DNA of 64,000 bases from Asanoa sp. WMMD1127 (GTDB taxonomy: Bacteria > Actinomycetota > Actinomycetes > Mycobacteriales > Micromonosporaceae). Positions 17,008 to 26,042 of the stretch are shown in pieces. The first letter of the stretch is position 1; each line of letters starts with the position of its first letter. Location of the stretch: assembly GCF_029626225.1 (NCBI RefSeq), contig NZ_JARUBP010000001.1, positions 1,798,001-1,862,000 of the forward strand, written 5' to 3'. Under the pieces are notes generated by a model, which was not told the origin of the DNA, ran no database searches, and saw only the letters and a program-made list of their open reading frames with translations. Both the position numbers and the translations under genes were made by a program.

Positions 17008-19380
17008 TCAGTCCTCGACCGGCAGCGACGCGCCGAAGAGCTTCGGCATGGTCGCGGTGTGCGCCTCGCGCAGCTCGTCGAGCGGCACCGAGAACTGGCC
17101 GCGGATCTCGAGCGCGTCGTTCTGTCCGTCGGTCACGCCGATCGGCGTCCAGGCGACGCCCTTCTCGGCGCAGAGGCCGGTGAACGCCCGCTCGTGGCCG
17201 CGCGGCACGGCCACCACGGCCCGGCCGGCGGACTCACTGAACAGGTAGACGAACGGCATCGAGCCGGCCGAGTAGTCCTCGGGCAGGGCGATGCGGGCGC
17301 CGACGTTGTTGCGCAGGCTTGCCTCGACCAGCGTCTGGGCGAGGCCGCCGTCGGAGACGTCGTGAGCGGAGCTCAGGTGCCCGACGCGGGCCGCCTCGGC
17401 CAGCACCTCGGCCAGCGCCTTCTCCTTGGCCAGGTCGACCTTGGGCGGCACGCCACCGAGGTGTTGGTGGGTGACCCAGGCCCACTCGGAACCGGACAGC
17501 TCGTTGGCCGTCTCACCGAGCAGGAAGATCAGGTCACCGTCGCCGGTCGCCGGCTTGGTGAAGCCGATCGGCACCCGGTCGGCCACGTTGTCGATCACGC
17601 CGAGCACGCCGACCACCGGCGTCGGGTGGATCGCCGCGGCGCCGGTCTGGTTGTAGAAGCTGACGTTGCCACCGGTCACCGGGATGCCCAGCTCGAGGCA
17701 ACCGTCGGCCAGGCCGCGAACCGCCTCGGCGAACTGCCACATGACCGCCGGGTCCTCGGGCGAACCGAAGTTGAGGCAGTTGGTGACCGCGACGGGCTTG
17801 GCGCCGCTGACGGCCACGTTGCGGTAGCTCTCGGCCAGTGCCAGCTTGGCGCCGTTGTAAGGGTCGAGCCGCGCGTAGCGGCCGTTGCCGTCGACTGACA
17901 GCGCCACGCCGAGCCCGCTGCCCTCGTCGACCCGGATGACGCCGGCGTCCTCGGGCTGGGCCAGCACGGTGTTGCCGAGCACGTAGCGGTCGTATTGCTC
18001 GGTGACCCACGACTTGTCGCAGAGGTTGGGCGAGCCGACCATCCGCAGCAGGGTCGCCTTGAGGTCCTCCGGCGTGGCCGGCCGCGGCAGCGTCTCGGCC
18101 CGGTCGGCCTGCAGCAAGATCAGGTCGGCGGGCTCGCGCATCGGCCGGGCGTAGACCGGGCCGTCGTCGGCCAGCGAGGCCGGCGGCACGTCGACCACCA
18201 GGTGGTCGCGCCAGGTGATCCGGAGCCGGCCGGGCAGGCCGCTGACCTCGGACGGGGTGACCTCGCCGATCGCGGTGGCGAGCACGCCCCACTTCTCGGC
18301 GACACCGAGCACCTCGTCGAGCTGCTCGGGCTTGACGATCAGCAGCATCCGCTCCTGGGACTCGCTGGCCAGGATCTCGTGGGGCTCCATCGACGGCTCG
18401 CGCAGCGGCACCCGCTCCAGCCAGACCCGCATGCCGGTGCCCGCGGAGGCCGCGGTCTCGGTGAGCGCGCAGGTCAGGCCCGCGCCGCCGAGGTCCTGGA
18501 TGCCGACGACCAGGTTGGCGTCGTAGAGCTCGAGGCAGGCCTCGATCAGCAGCTTCTCGGTGAACGGGTCGCCGACCTGCACCGACGGGCGGCGCGCGGC
18601 GCTGCCGTCGTCGAAGGTCGCGCTGGCCAGCACCGACACGCCCCCGATGCCGTCGCGGCCGGTCTTGGCGCCCATCAGCACCACGATGTTGCCGGGGCCG
18701 GCGGCGTCCTTCTTCTGCAGGCGGTCGACCGGCAGCACGCCCAGGCAGAGCGCGTTGACCAGTGGGTTGCCCTGATAGGTCGGGTCGAAGACGACCTCGC
18801 CGCCGACGTTGGGCAGGCCGAGGCAGTTGCCGTAGCCGCCGATGCCGGCCACGACACCGGGCAGCACGCGGGCGGTGTCCTCGTGGTCGGCCGCGCCGAA
18901 GCGCAGCGGGTCCATCACGGCCACCGGCCGGGCGCCCATCGCGAGGATGTCGCGGACGATGCCGCCGACTCCGGTCGCGGCGCCCTGGTAGGGCTCGACG
19001 AAGCTCGGGTGGTTGTGCGACTCGACCTTGAACGTGACCGCGAGCTGGTCGGAGATCCGGACGACGCCGGCGTTCTCGCCGATGCCGGCCAGCATCCGGT
19101 CGCTCGGCGGCTGCTTCTCGCCGAACTGGCGCAGGTGCACCTTGCTCGACTTGTAGGAGCAGTGCTCGCTCCACATGATCGAGTACATCGCCAGCTCGGA
19201 CTGCGTCGGCCGGCGGTCGAGGATCCCGCGGATCCGCTCGTACTCGTCGTCCCGCAGGCCCAGCTCGGCGTACGGCTGAAGCTCCTCGGCGGTCTCGTTG
19301 GCCCGCTCGACGGTGTCGGGACCGTCGTGGCCGCCGTAGGACGCCGTCTCGCTCGGCGCCGTGTCGGACTGGGTTGTCAT
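17008..19380 (-). CDS. purL: phosphoribosylformylglycinamidine synthase subunit PurL
   Basis: Synthetase subunit of the three-part FGAM synthase (PurS-PurQ-PurL): converts FGAR to FGAM with ATP and ammonia from PurQ. The 790-residue product has [12 protein letters not shown], the HNHPS metal/ATP segment in [41 protein letters not shown] and [11 protein letters not shown], and the short-type length expected when PurS and PurQ are separate. A ~35-residue acidic N-terminal extension precedes the conserved [15 protein letters not shown] 19380 overlaps the purQ stop by four bases. It is the last gene of purSQL and is followed by a terminator. Confidence 0.97.
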   Translation of the reverse strand: MTTQSDTAPSETASYGGHDGPDTVERANETAEELQPYAELGLRDDEYERIRGILDRRPTQSELAMYSIMWSEHCSYKSSKVHLRQFGEKQPPSDRMLAGIGENAGVVRISDQLAVTFKVESHNHPSFVEPYQGAATGVGGIVRDILAMGARPVAVMDPLRFGAADHEDTARVLPGVVAGIGGYGNCLGLPNVGGEVVFDPTYQGNPLVNALCLGVLPVDRLQKKDAAGPGNIVVLMGAKTGRDGIGGVSVLASATFDDGSAARRPSVQVGDPFTEKLLIEACLELYDANLVVGIQDLGGAGLTCALTETAASAGTGMRVWLERVPLREPSMEPHEILASESQERMLLIVKPEQLDEVLGVAEKWGVLATAIGEVTPSEVSGLPGRLRITWRDHLVVDVPPASLADDGPVYARPMREPADLILLQADRAETLPRPATPEDLKATLLRMVGSPNLCDKSWVTEQYDRYVLGNTVLAQPEDAGVIRVDEGSGLGVALSVDGNGRYARLDPYNGAKLALAESYRNVAVSGAKPVAVTNCLNFGSPEDPAVMWQFAEAVRGLADGCLELGIPVTGGNVSFYNQTGAAAIHPTPVVGVLGVIDNVADRVPIGFTKPATGDGDLIFLLGETANELSGSEWAWVTHQHLGGVPPKVDLAKEKALAEVLAEAARVGHLSSAHDVSDGGLAQTLVEASLRNNVGARIALPEDYSAGSMPFVYLFSESAGRAVVAVPRGHERAFTGLCAEKGVAWTPIGVTDGQNDALEIRGQFSVPLDELREAHTATMPKLFGASLPVED

Positions 19381-20060
19381 GCCGAGGCCCCCGCCAGGTG
19401 CTTGAAGATCGAGGTGAAGAAGCCCAGCCCGTCGAGCGACGGACCGGTCAGTGCCTCGATCGCGTGCTCGGGGTGGGGCATGAGCCCGACGACGTTGCCG
19501 GCCTCGTTGGTGACGCCGGCGATGTCGCGCTCGGAGCCGTTGGGGTTGCCGCGCAGATAGGTCGCCACGATCCGGCCGTTGGCGGCGAGCTCGTCGAGCG
19601 TCGCCTGGTCGGCCACGTAGCGGCCCTCGCCGCTCTTGAGCGGCACCAGGATCTCCTGGTCGGCCTCGAACGAGTTGGTCCAGGCCGTGTTGGCGGCGTG
19701 GACCCGCAGCCACTGGTCACGGTTGCGGAAGTGGAGGTGGCTGTTGCGGGTGAGGGCGCCGGGCAGCAGGTGGGCCTCGCAGAGGATCTGGAAGCCGTTG
19801 CAGATGCCGAGCACCGGAAGGCCGCCCCGGGCGCCGTCGATGATCGACTCCATCACCGGCGCGAACCGGGCGATGGCGCCGGTGCGCAGGTAGTCGCCGT
19901 AGGAGAAGCCGCCGGGCAGCACCACGGCGTCGACCCCGTGCAGGTCGGCGTCGCCGTGCCAGAGCCGCACCGCGTCGCCACCGGCCACCCGGATCGCCCG
20001 GGCGGCGTCACCGTCGTCGAGCGAGCCCGGGAACGTCACGACTCCGACGCGGGCACTCAT
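19377..20060 (-). CDS. purQ: FGAM synthase glutaminase subunit PurQ
   Basis: Class I glutamine amidotransferase that supplies ammonia to PurL. The 227-residue product has the triad nucleophile in [10 protein letters not shown] (C87) and the HPEH motif (H196, E198). [13 protein letters not shown], the oxyanion-hole segment, is also present. Both ends overlap neighbours by four bases (purS stop / purQ start, purQ stop / purL start), so the three subunits are translationally coupled. Confidence 0.97.
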   Translation of the reverse strand: MSARVGVVTFPGSLDDGDAARAIRVAGGDAVRLWHGDADLHGVDAVVLPGGFSYGDYLRTGAIARFAPVMESIIDGARGGLPVLGICNGFQILCEAHLLPGALTRNSHLHFRNRDQWLRVHAANTAWTNSFEADQEILVPLKSGEGRYVADQATLDELAANGRIVATYLRGNPNGSERDIAGVTNEAGNVVGLMPHPEHAIEALTGPSLDGLGFFTSIFKHLAGASA

Positions 20061-20326
20061 GGCTGGTCACCCGCGGGCACGGGGGCCGCGGTGGCGACCT
20101 CTTGGATGGTGAAGTCTTCGATCACCGGGTTGGCGAGCAGCTTGTCGGCGATCTCGCGGACCCGCTCGGGGTCGGCGTCGCCGGCGAACTCGATCTCGAT
20201 GCGGCGGCCGATGCGGACCGAGGACACGTCGGTGACGCCGAGCCGGGGCAGCGCGTTGGCGACCGCTTGGCCCTGAGGGTCGAGGATCTCCGGCTTGAGC
20301 ATGACGTCGACGACGACGCGAGCCAC
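20057..20326 (-). CDS. purS: FGAM synthase subunit PurS
   Basis: Small subunit that bridges PurQ and PurL. The 89-residue product ([38 protein letters not shown]) matches the PurS fold and length. Start GTG 20326 is set by AGGAG six bases upstream; the frame stays open beyond it, but those residues are not PurS-like. It is the first gene of purS-purQ-purL. The C-terminal dozen residues ([13 protein letters not shown]) are a nonconserved tail. Confidence 0.95.
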   Translation of the reverse strand: MARVVVDVMLKPEILDPQGQAVANALPRLGVTDVSSVRIGRRIEIEFAGDADPERVREIADKLLANPVIEDFTIQEVATAAPVPAGDQP

Positions 20327-20635
20327 TGGACACTCCTGACTTTCGTACGCGGTAAGCGCGCCAAGACTACCCGGTAGATAGACGTTGACCGGCACCCGCC
20401 CAGCCTCTGGACAGGCGTCGTGGACAGGCATTACGCCTGAGATATCGGATCAACGACAACTCCACCCCCATCCGTAGCCCGCGTCCGCCCCAACCGGGAG
20501 CCGCGGACCCCGGAATGGGATTTCGGCCACTGCTCATCAGCACGTCGTATGACCTGAAACTGATGCTTGTAAATCTGTCGATGTCGCAATAGCGTCTCGG
20601 GCAGTCCGATCCACCCCCCTCGGATAGGAGCCCAG
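20327..20635. promoter_or_regulatory. divergent promoter region of purSQL and a secreted protease
   Basis: 309 bases without a gene between the divergent starts at 20326 and 20636. It must hold the purSQL promoter on the left and the protease promoter on the right. I see no convincing riboswitch fold or strong dyad, and no clean -35/-10 pair. Confidence 0.4.
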
Positions 20636-21328
20636 ATGCGCACACGCCTCACCCTGGCCGCGCTTGCCATCGGTCTGACCGGCGCGTTTCTCGCCCCCAG
20701 CGCCGCCGGCGCCGCACCCGTCGGCCCGACCGACCCGGCGCAGATCATCGGCGGCGGCACGGTCTCGTCGGCGCCGTGGGCGGCCGCCGTGCTCAGCAAC
20801 GGCTCGTTCACGTGCTCGGGCACGATTATCGCGCCGACCTGGGTGCTGACCGCCCGCCACTGCATCAGCGGCTCGATGTCCGTGCGCGTGGGCAGCGTCA
20901 ACCGCACCTCGGGCGGCGTGACCCGGACCGTCAGCGCCACCTACTCCCGCTACGACCTCGCGCTGATGCGGCTGAGCAGCTCGGTCAGCACCAGCTATGT
21001 CACGCTGTCGAGCGCCTACCCGCCGGTCAACTCCACCAACACCATCTACGGCTGGGGCATGACCTGCTACAGCGGCTGCTCGGCGTCGACGGTGCTGAAG
21101 ACCGCGAGCGTCCGGGTGACCAGCACCAACGTGACCGACGCCTACGGCGGCCGGGCGATCCGCAGCACCCGGATCAACGGCAACGCGTGGCGCGGCGACT
21201 CGGGCGGCCCGCAGTTCTACAACGGCGCGCAGGTCGGCGTCGCGTCCACGGCGGACGGCGTCAACATCCAGAACTACGGCAGCGTCGCCTACAACCGGGC
21301 GTGGATCCAGAGTACCGCCGGCGTCTGA
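20636..21328 (+). CDS. secreted S1 family (chymotrypsin-fold) serine protease
   Basis: A 230-residue secreted protease. A signal peptide (MRTRLTLAALAIGLTGAFLAPSAAGA) leads to a short propeptide and IIGGGTVSSAPWAA, the likely mature start. The triad is H75 (TARHC), D107 (YDLAL) and S189 (GDSGGP). The residue six before the serine is Asn, not the Asp of trypsin, so Arg/Lys specificity is not expected. Cysteines at 60/76 and around 144/148 could form disulfides. AGGAG precedes ATG 20636. It has no functional link to the purine genes on either side. Confidence 0.92.
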   Translation: MRTRLTLAALAIGLTGAFLAPSAAGAAPVGPTDPAQIIGGGTVSSAPWAAAVLSNGSFTCSGTIIAPTWVLTARHCISGSMSVRVGSVNRTSGGVTRTVSATYSRYDLALMRLSSSVSTSYVTLSSAYPPVNSTNTIYGWGMTCYSGCSASTVLKTASVRVTSTNVTDAYGGRAIRSTRINGNAWRGDSGGPQFYNGAQVGVASTADGVNIQNYGSVAYNRAWIQSTAGV

Positions 21329-21358
21329 CGCCACCCAAGAGCAACGCTCTCCCACAGC

Positions 21359-21388
21359 GGCGTGGCGCCCACCCCCGGGCGCCACGCC
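21359..21388. terminator. terminator between protease gene and purB
   Basis: Perfect 12-bp inverted repeat GGCGTGGCGCCC / GGGCGCCACGCC around the loop ACCCCC, between the convergent stops at 21328 and 21399. Confidence 0.88.
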
Positions 21389-21398
21389 GTGAAGCGCG

Positions 21399-22823
21399 TC
21401 AGAGGATGGCGCCCGGTGTGTAGCCCGCAGCCGCCGGGTGCTGGCGGACCACCTCGTCGATCTTCTCGGCCACCGCGGCGACCTGCGCGCCCGCCGCGCC
21501 CACGAAGGCCGCCCGGTCGGCCACCAGTGCGTCGATCTCGCCCCGGGTCAGGCCGAGCCGGCCGTCGGCGGCCAGCCGGTCGAAGAGGTCGTTCTCCCCG
21601 GCGCCCTTCTCGCGCATCTCGAGCGCCACGGCGACCGCGTTCTCCTTGATCACCTCATGCGCCGTCTCGCGACCGACGCCCCGGCGTACGGCGGCGACCA
21701 GGATCTTGGTCGTGGCCAGGAACGGCAGGTAGCGGTCGAGCTCTCGGGCGACCACCGCGGGATAGGCGCCGAACTCGTCGAGCACTGTCAGGAACGTCTG
21801 GAAGAGGCCGTCGGTGGCGAAGAAGGCGTCGGGCAGGGCGACCCGGCGGACCACCGAATCCGAGACGTCGCCCTCGTTCCACTGGTCGCCGGCCAGCTCG
21901 CCGATCATCGACACGTAGCCGCGGACCACCACCGCCAGCCCGTTGACGCGCTCGCTGGACCGGGTGTTCATCTTGTGCGGCATCGCGCTCGAGCCGACCT
22001 GACCGGGCCGGAAGCCTTCGGTGACCAGCTCCTGGCCGACCATCAGCCGGATCGTGGTGGCCAGGCTGCTCGGTGCGGCGACGACCTGGGCCAGCGCGGT
22101 CACCACGTCGAGGTCGAGCGAGCGCGGGTAGACCTGGCCGACGCTGCTCAGCACCGACGCGAAGCCCAGGTGCGCGGCGACCCGGCGTTCGAGCTCGGCC
22201 ACCTTGGCCGCGTCGCCGTCGAAGAGGTCGAGCTGGTCGGCGGCGGTGCCGACGGGGCCCTTGATGCCGCGCAGCGGGTAGCGGGCGATGAGGTCGGTGA
22301 GCCGCTGGTACGCGATCAGCAGCTCCTCGCCGGCCGACGCGAACCGCTTGCCGAGCGTGGTCGCCTGCGCGGCGACGTTGTGCGAGCGGCCGGCCATGAC
22401 CAGGTTGTCGTGCTCGACCGCCAGCCGGGCGAGCCGGGCCAGCGCCGCCACCACCCGGTCCCGGACGAGCGCGAGCGACGAGCGGATCTGCAGCTGCTCG
22501 ACGTTCTCGGTTAGGTCCCGCGAGGTCATCCCCTTGTGGATCTGCTCGTGGCCGGCCAGGGCCGCGAACTCCTCGATCCGCGCCTTCACGTCGTGCCGGG
22601 TGACCCGCTCCCGCTCGGCGATCGAGCTCAGATCGACGTCGTCGAGCACCGCCCGGTAGGCCTCGACCACCCCGTCGGGCACGTCGATGCCGAGGTCGCG
22701 CTGCGCCTCCAACACCGCGATCCACAGGCGCCGCTCCAGCTTCACCTTCTCGGTCGGCGACCAGAGGGCGACCAACTCAGGCGAGGCGTATCGGGCGGCG
22801 AGAACGTTGGGTACCTGCGTCAC
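21399..22823 (-). CDS. purB: adenylosuccinate lyase PurB
   Basis: Cleaves fumarate from SAICAR and from adenylosuccinate, so it acts twice in AMP synthesis. The 474-residue product has the fumarase/aspartase superfamily signature GSSAMPHKMNTRSSERV (catalytic serine loop), GMTSRDLTENVEQLQ and GRSHNVAAQATTLGKRFA. Start GTG 22823 is preceded by GGAGGAT. It is transcribed alone or with the MFS gene, which ends 28 bases upstream on the same strand. Confidence 0.96.
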   Translation of the reverse strand: MTQVPNVLAARYASPELVALWSPTEKVKLERRLWIAVLEAQRDLGIDVPDGVVEAYRAVLDDVDLSSIAERERVTRHDVKARIEEFAALAGHEQIHKGMTSRDLTENVEQLQIRSSLALVRDRVVAALARLARLAVEHDNLVMAGRSHNVAAQATTLGKRFASAGEELLIAYQRLTDLIARYPLRGIKGPVGTAADQLDLFDGDAAKVAELERRVAAHLGFASVLSSVGQVYPRSLDLDVVTALAQVVAAPSSLATTIRLMVGQELVTEGFRPGQVGSSAMPHKMNTRSSERVNGLAVVVRGYVSMIGELAGDQWNEGDVSDSVVRRVALPDAFFATDGLFQTFLTVLDEFGAYPAVVARELDRYLPFLATTKILVAAVRRGVGRETAHEVIKENAVAVALEMREKGAGENDLFDRLAADGRLGLTRGEIDALVADRAAFVGAAGAQVAAVAEKIDEVVRQHPAAAGYTPGAIL

Positions 22824-22851
22824 CCGGCCATCCTCCCACCACGCGCGACGG

Positions 22852-24111
22852 CTAGATCGCGTGGTGCAGCCGGCGGACGTCGCGGCTGAGCAGCATGGCC
22901 GCGGTGGCCAGGGCCATCAGGGCCGCGGCACCGACCAGGGTGGGCCGCACCCCGAAGTGCTCGGCGAGCGGCCCGGCCGCGACCTGCCCGATCGGCACGG
23001 CCAGGATCGAGCCGAGCATGTCGTAGGAGTAGACCCGGGCCAGCAGCTCGCTCGGCACGTGCTCCTGCATCGTGGTGTCCCACGCGACGGTGAACTGCTC
23101 CAGCGCGAACCCGACCACGAACCCGGCCACCAGCAGGACCAGCACCGCGGGGGTCAGCCCGAGGGCCAGCACCAGCAGCGCGTCGCCCAGGCACCAGAGC
23201 ACGCCGTAGAAGAGCAGCCGGCTCACCCGGATCCGCATCGCGACCAGCGCGCCGACGATCATGCCCGCGGTCTCCACGGCCAGGATCAGCCCCCAGGTGG
23301 CGCGGCCGAAGCTCTCGTCGGCGACCACCGGACCCAGCACGGTGACCGATCCCGACAGCGCCGCGTTGATCACGCAGAAGCCGGCGACCACCGTCCAGAG
23401 CCAGGTGCGGCTCGCGAACGCCGACCACCCGAGCCGCATCTCGGTGAAGAACCCGAACCGCTCGGCGGCATCGGGCCGTTCTCGTCGCGGCAGCCGCACC
23501 AGCGCGAACAGCAGGCCGGCGAGGAAGAACGTGCCGGCGTCGACCGCCAGGCCCCAGCCCGGCCCGGCGGTGGCGACCAGCAGGCCGCCCAGCGAGGCGC
23601 CGGCGATCATCGCGGAGTTCCAGGCGAGCCGGTTGATGGCGTTGGCCTGCTGCAGCACGCCGGCCGGCACCGTCTGCGGAAGGATCGCGGAGATGGCCGG
23701 GAACGCGACCGCGGCCGCCACGCCGTTGACCGCCGACAGCGCCAGCAGCAGTGGAATCGTCGCGGTGCCGGTGAGCACGGTGACCGCGACCGCCGCCTGG
23801 GTCGCACCGGCCAATGTGGACGCGCCGACCATCACCAGGTGGCGTGGCAGCCGGTCGGCGATGACGCCGCCGAACAGGATGAAGACGACGTTGGCCAGCG
23901 AGCGCGCGCCGACCACGAGGCCCAGGTCGCGGGCCGAGCCGGTGAGGTCGAGCACGGCGAACGACAGCGCGATCGGCGCCACGGCGTTGCCCAGCATCGT
24001 CGTCGTACGGCCGGCGATCAGAAACCGGAACGGCCGGTGTCGCAGCGGTGCCAACAGACCCGGGCGCGGTTGCTCCGCGGCGGCCGGCGGGGCCGGGGTG
24101 ACCGTGCTCAT
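22852..24111 (-). CDS. MFS transporter, drug-efflux type
   Basis: A 419-residue membrane protein with about twelve hydrophobic segments, an MFS loop (FGGVIADRLPRHLVMVG) after the second, and the layout of the MFS_3/enterobactin-exporter-like group common in actinobacteria. The substrate is unknown. ATG 24111 overlaps the stop of the ArsR-type regulator (ATGA), so regulator and pump form one operon and the pump is probably induced by a ligand of that regulator. Confidence 0.88.
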   Translation of the reverse strand: MSTVTPAPPAAAEQPRPGLLAPLRHRPFRFLIAGRTTTMLGNAVAPIALSFAVLDLTGSARDLGLVVGARSLANVVFILFGGVIADRLPRHLVMVGASTLAGATQAAVAVTVLTGTATIPLLLALSAVNGVAAAVAFPAISAILPQTVPAGVLQQANAINRLAWNSAMIAGASLGGLLVATAGPGWGLAVDAGTFFLAGLLFALVRLPRRERPDAAERFGFFTEMRLGWSAFASRTWLWTVVAGFCVINAALSGSVTVLGPVVADESFGRATWGLILAVETAGMIVGALVAMRIRVSRLLFYGVLWCLGDALLVLALGLTPAVLVLLVAGFVVGFALEQFTVAWDTTMQEHVPSELLARVYSYDMLGSILAVPIGQVAAGPLAEHFGVRPTLVGAAALMALATAAMLLSRDVRRLHHAI

Positions 24112-24656
24112 TTCGCGTCAGGCTCCATTCTGAACAGCGCGATCGTGGCGTTGACCCGGATCGCGCCAGGGGTACGGGGGGCGACCGCGGCCCGGTGCAG
24201 GGCTCGGCTGGCCTCGGTGATCTGCTCCTCGACCCGCAACCAGACGGCAGGGTCGACCCAGAGCTCGGCGTCGGTGAAGTGGTTGCCCTGCGCCCGCATG
24301 ACGGCCCGGGAACGGCGCCGGAGCTCGGCCGCCAGCGCCTCGTAGATGAGCAGGTGGTCGGCCGTCCGCTGCGCCCCTTCGGGGATCGCGGCGCGCGGCT
24401 TGTCGAAGCCGGCCTCGGCGGGATGACGATACCTCTTCGCCACCCCGCCGCGAATCTTCTCCTCGCCGGCGACCTCGATCTGGCCGGCCGCGAGCAGGTG
24501 GCGCAGGTGGTAGCTGGCGTTGGCGTGCGTCAGGTCGAGCTCGCGGGCCACCTCGGCGGCGGTCATCGCGGCGCCGGTCAGCAGCGACAGGATCCGTAGG
24601 CGGAGCGGGTGCGCCAACGCGCGGAGCTTGACGGTCGGGTCGTCCCCCAAAGACAT
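24108..24656 (-). CDS. ArsR-type winged-helix regulator of the MFS pump
   Basis: A 182-residue regulator with an N-terminal winged helix (KLRALAHPLRLRILSLLTG, then AAEVARELDLTHANASYHLRHLLAAGQIEV) and a ~100-residue C-terminal domain that may sense a ligand. It is not a metal-binding ArsR of the classic short kind, since no Cys motif is present. I start at ATG 24656: no ribosome site precedes it, but TTGACA-N18-CACACT ends 7 bases before it, consistent with a leaderless transcript. A 15-bp perfect dyad covers this promoter. A GTG 21 bases upstream would fall inside the dyad. Confidence 0.85.
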   Translation of the reverse strand: MSLGDDPTVKLRALAHPLRLRILSLLTGAAMTAAEVARELDLTHANASYHLRHLLAAGQIEVAGEEKIRGGVAKRYRHPAEAGFDKPRAAIPEGAQRTADHLLIYEALAAELRRRSRAVMRAQGNHFTDAELWVDPAVWLRVEEQITEASRALHRAAVAPRTPGAIRVNATIALFRMEPDAK

Positions 24657-24695
24657 GTTTGACAGTGTGCGCGACACGCACGCACACTGTCAAAC
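24657..24695 (-). promoter_or_regulatory. promoter and palindromic operator of the ArsR-MFS operon
   Basis: Perfect 15-bp inverted repeat GTTTGACAGTGTGCG / CGCACACTGTCAAAC with a 9-base spacer. On the minus strand it contains TTGACA (24688-24693), an 18-base spacer and CACACT (24664-24669), followed by 7 bases and the ATG. A regulator bound here would block RNA polymerase. Because it also lies 16 bases past the thiolase stop, a terminator role is possible. Confidence 0.7.
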
Positions 24696-24710
24696 AGTCG
24701 TTTGGGGGTC

Positions 24711-26000
24711 TCAGCGCTCCAGGATCGCCACCACGCCCTGGCCGCCGGCGGCGCAGATGGAGATCAGCCCCCGCCCGCTGCCCTTCTCGGCGAGCAGCTT
24801 GGCCAGCGTCGCGACGATCCGGCCGCCGGTCGCGGCGAACGGGTGGCCCGCCGCCAGCGACGAGCCGTTGACGTTGAGCTTGGCCCGGTCGATCGCACCG
24901 AGCGGGGCGTCCAGCCCGAGCCGCTCCTTGCAGAACTCCGGCGATTCCCAAGCGGCCAGCGTCGCCAGCACCTGCGACGCGAACGCCTCGTGGATCTCGT
25001 AGAAGTCGAAGTCCTGCAGGCTCAGCCCGTGCCGGGCCAGCAGTCGGGGCACCGCATAGGCCGGGGCCATCAGCAGCCCTTCGTCGCCGTGCACGAAGTC
25101 GACCGCCGCCGTCTCCGCGTCGACGAAGTGGGCCAGCACCGGCAACCGCCGCTGCGCCGCCCACTCCTCCGAGGCCAGCAGCACGGTCGACGCGCCGTCG
25201 GTCAGCGGTGAGGAGTTGCCCGCGGTCATCGTCGCCCGCTCGGCGTCGGGGCCGCGCGTGCCGAACACCGGCCGCAGCTTGCCCAGCTTCTCCACCGAGG
25301 TGTCGGCCCGTAGGTTCTGGTCGCGGGTCAGCCCCAGATAGGGCGTGACCAGATCATCGAAGAAGCCCCGGTCGTACGCCGCCGCGAGCCGCTGGTGCGA
25401 CGCCAGCGCGAGCGCGTCCTGGGCCTCCCGGTCGACGTTCCAGCGCAGCGCCGTGATGGCGGCGTGGTCACCCATCGACAGCCCCGTGCGCGGCTCCGCG
25501 TTGCGTGGCCGGTCGGGGATGAACGCCTGGTGCGGCCGCAGCCTGGTGGCCGCCCGCAGCCGCGCGCCGGTCGTGCGGGCCGCGTTCATCTGCAGGAGCG
25601 TGCGGCGCAGGTCCTCGTTGAGCGCGAGCGGCGCGTCGGACGTCGTGTCGACCCCGCCGGCGATCCCGGCGTCGATCTGGCCCAGCGCGATCTTGTTGGC
25701 GACCAGGATCGCCGCCTCCAGCCCGGTGCCACAGGCCTGCTGGATGTCGTAGGCCGGAGTCGTCGGGTCGAGCCGCGAGCCCAGCACGGCCTCGCGGGTC
25801 AGGTTGAAGTCGCGGGAATGCTTGAGCACCGCGCCGGCGACGAGCTCGCCGACCCGGGCGCCGGCCAGCCCGAACCGGGCGACGAGCCCGTCGAGCGCGG
25901 CGGTGAGCATGTCGAGGTTGCTGGCCGCGGCATAGCGGCTGTTGGAGCGGGCGAACGGGATGCGGTTGCCGCCGACGATCGCGACTTTACGGGTCTCCAT
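24711..26000 (-). CDS. acetyl-CoA C-acyltransferase (FadI/FadA2-like thiolase)
   Basis: Last step of beta-oxidation or its reverse: thiolytic cleavage of 3-ketoacyl-CoA. The 429-residue product has the acyl-binding cysteine in IQQACGTGLEAA, the ALxxGQIDAGIAGGVD motif, the catalytic EIHEAFASQ and NVNGSSLAAGHPFAATGGR, and the C-terminal CAAGGQG. ATG 26000 follows GGAGG at 7-8 bases. It is divergent from fabG4 with a TetR-type operator between them, as in the mycobacterial fadA2-fabG4-htdX locus. Direction (degradation or synthesis) is not settled by sequence. Confidence 0.92.
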   Translation of the reverse strand: METRKVAIVGGNRIPFARSNSRYAAASNLDMLTAALDGLVARFGLAGARVGELVAGAVLKHSRDFNLTREAVLGSRLDPTTPAYDIQQACGTGLEAAILVANKIALGQIDAGIAGGVDTTSDAPLALNEDLRRTLLQMNAARTTGARLRAATRLRPHQAFIPDRPRNAEPRTGLSMGDHAAITALRWNVDREAQDALALASHQRLAAAYDRGFFDDLVTPYLGLTRDQNLRADTSVEKLGKLRPVFGTRGPDAERATMTAGNSSPLTDGASTVLLASEEWAAQRRLPVLAHFVDAETAAVDFVHGDEGLLMAPAYAVPRLLARHGLSLQDFDFYEIHEAFASQVLATLAAWESPEFCKERLGLDAPLGAIDRAKLNVNGSSLAAGHPFAATGGRIVATLAKLLAEKGSGRGLISICAAGGQGVVAILER

Positions 26001-26020
26001 CAGTCGCCTCCCTCCAGGGT

Positions 26021-26036
26021 TACTCACGAGTAGGCT
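26021..26036 (+). promoter_or_regulatory. TetR operator overlapping the fabG4 promoter
   Basis: TACTC-AC-GAGTA (26021-26032) is a perfect palindrome within TTACTCACGAGTAGG. The last bases overlap TAGGCT (26031-26036), which lies 6 bases before the fabG4 ATG and is probably its -10 element for a leaderless mRNA. Related sites flank the TetR gene at 32.9 kb. The same site lies between the divergent thiolase and fabG4 genes and could control both. Confidence 0.7.
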
Positions 26037-26042
26037 ACCGCT

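Noticed and set aside
22687-24345. 552-codon forward frame opposite purB/MFS/ArsR
   Set aside because: Spans three well-supported reverse genes and has no recognisable domain.
24657-24695. Simple terminator of the thiolase gene only
   Set aside because: Possible, but overlap with TTGACA-N18-CACACT at exact leaderless spacing makes an operator/promoter more likely.
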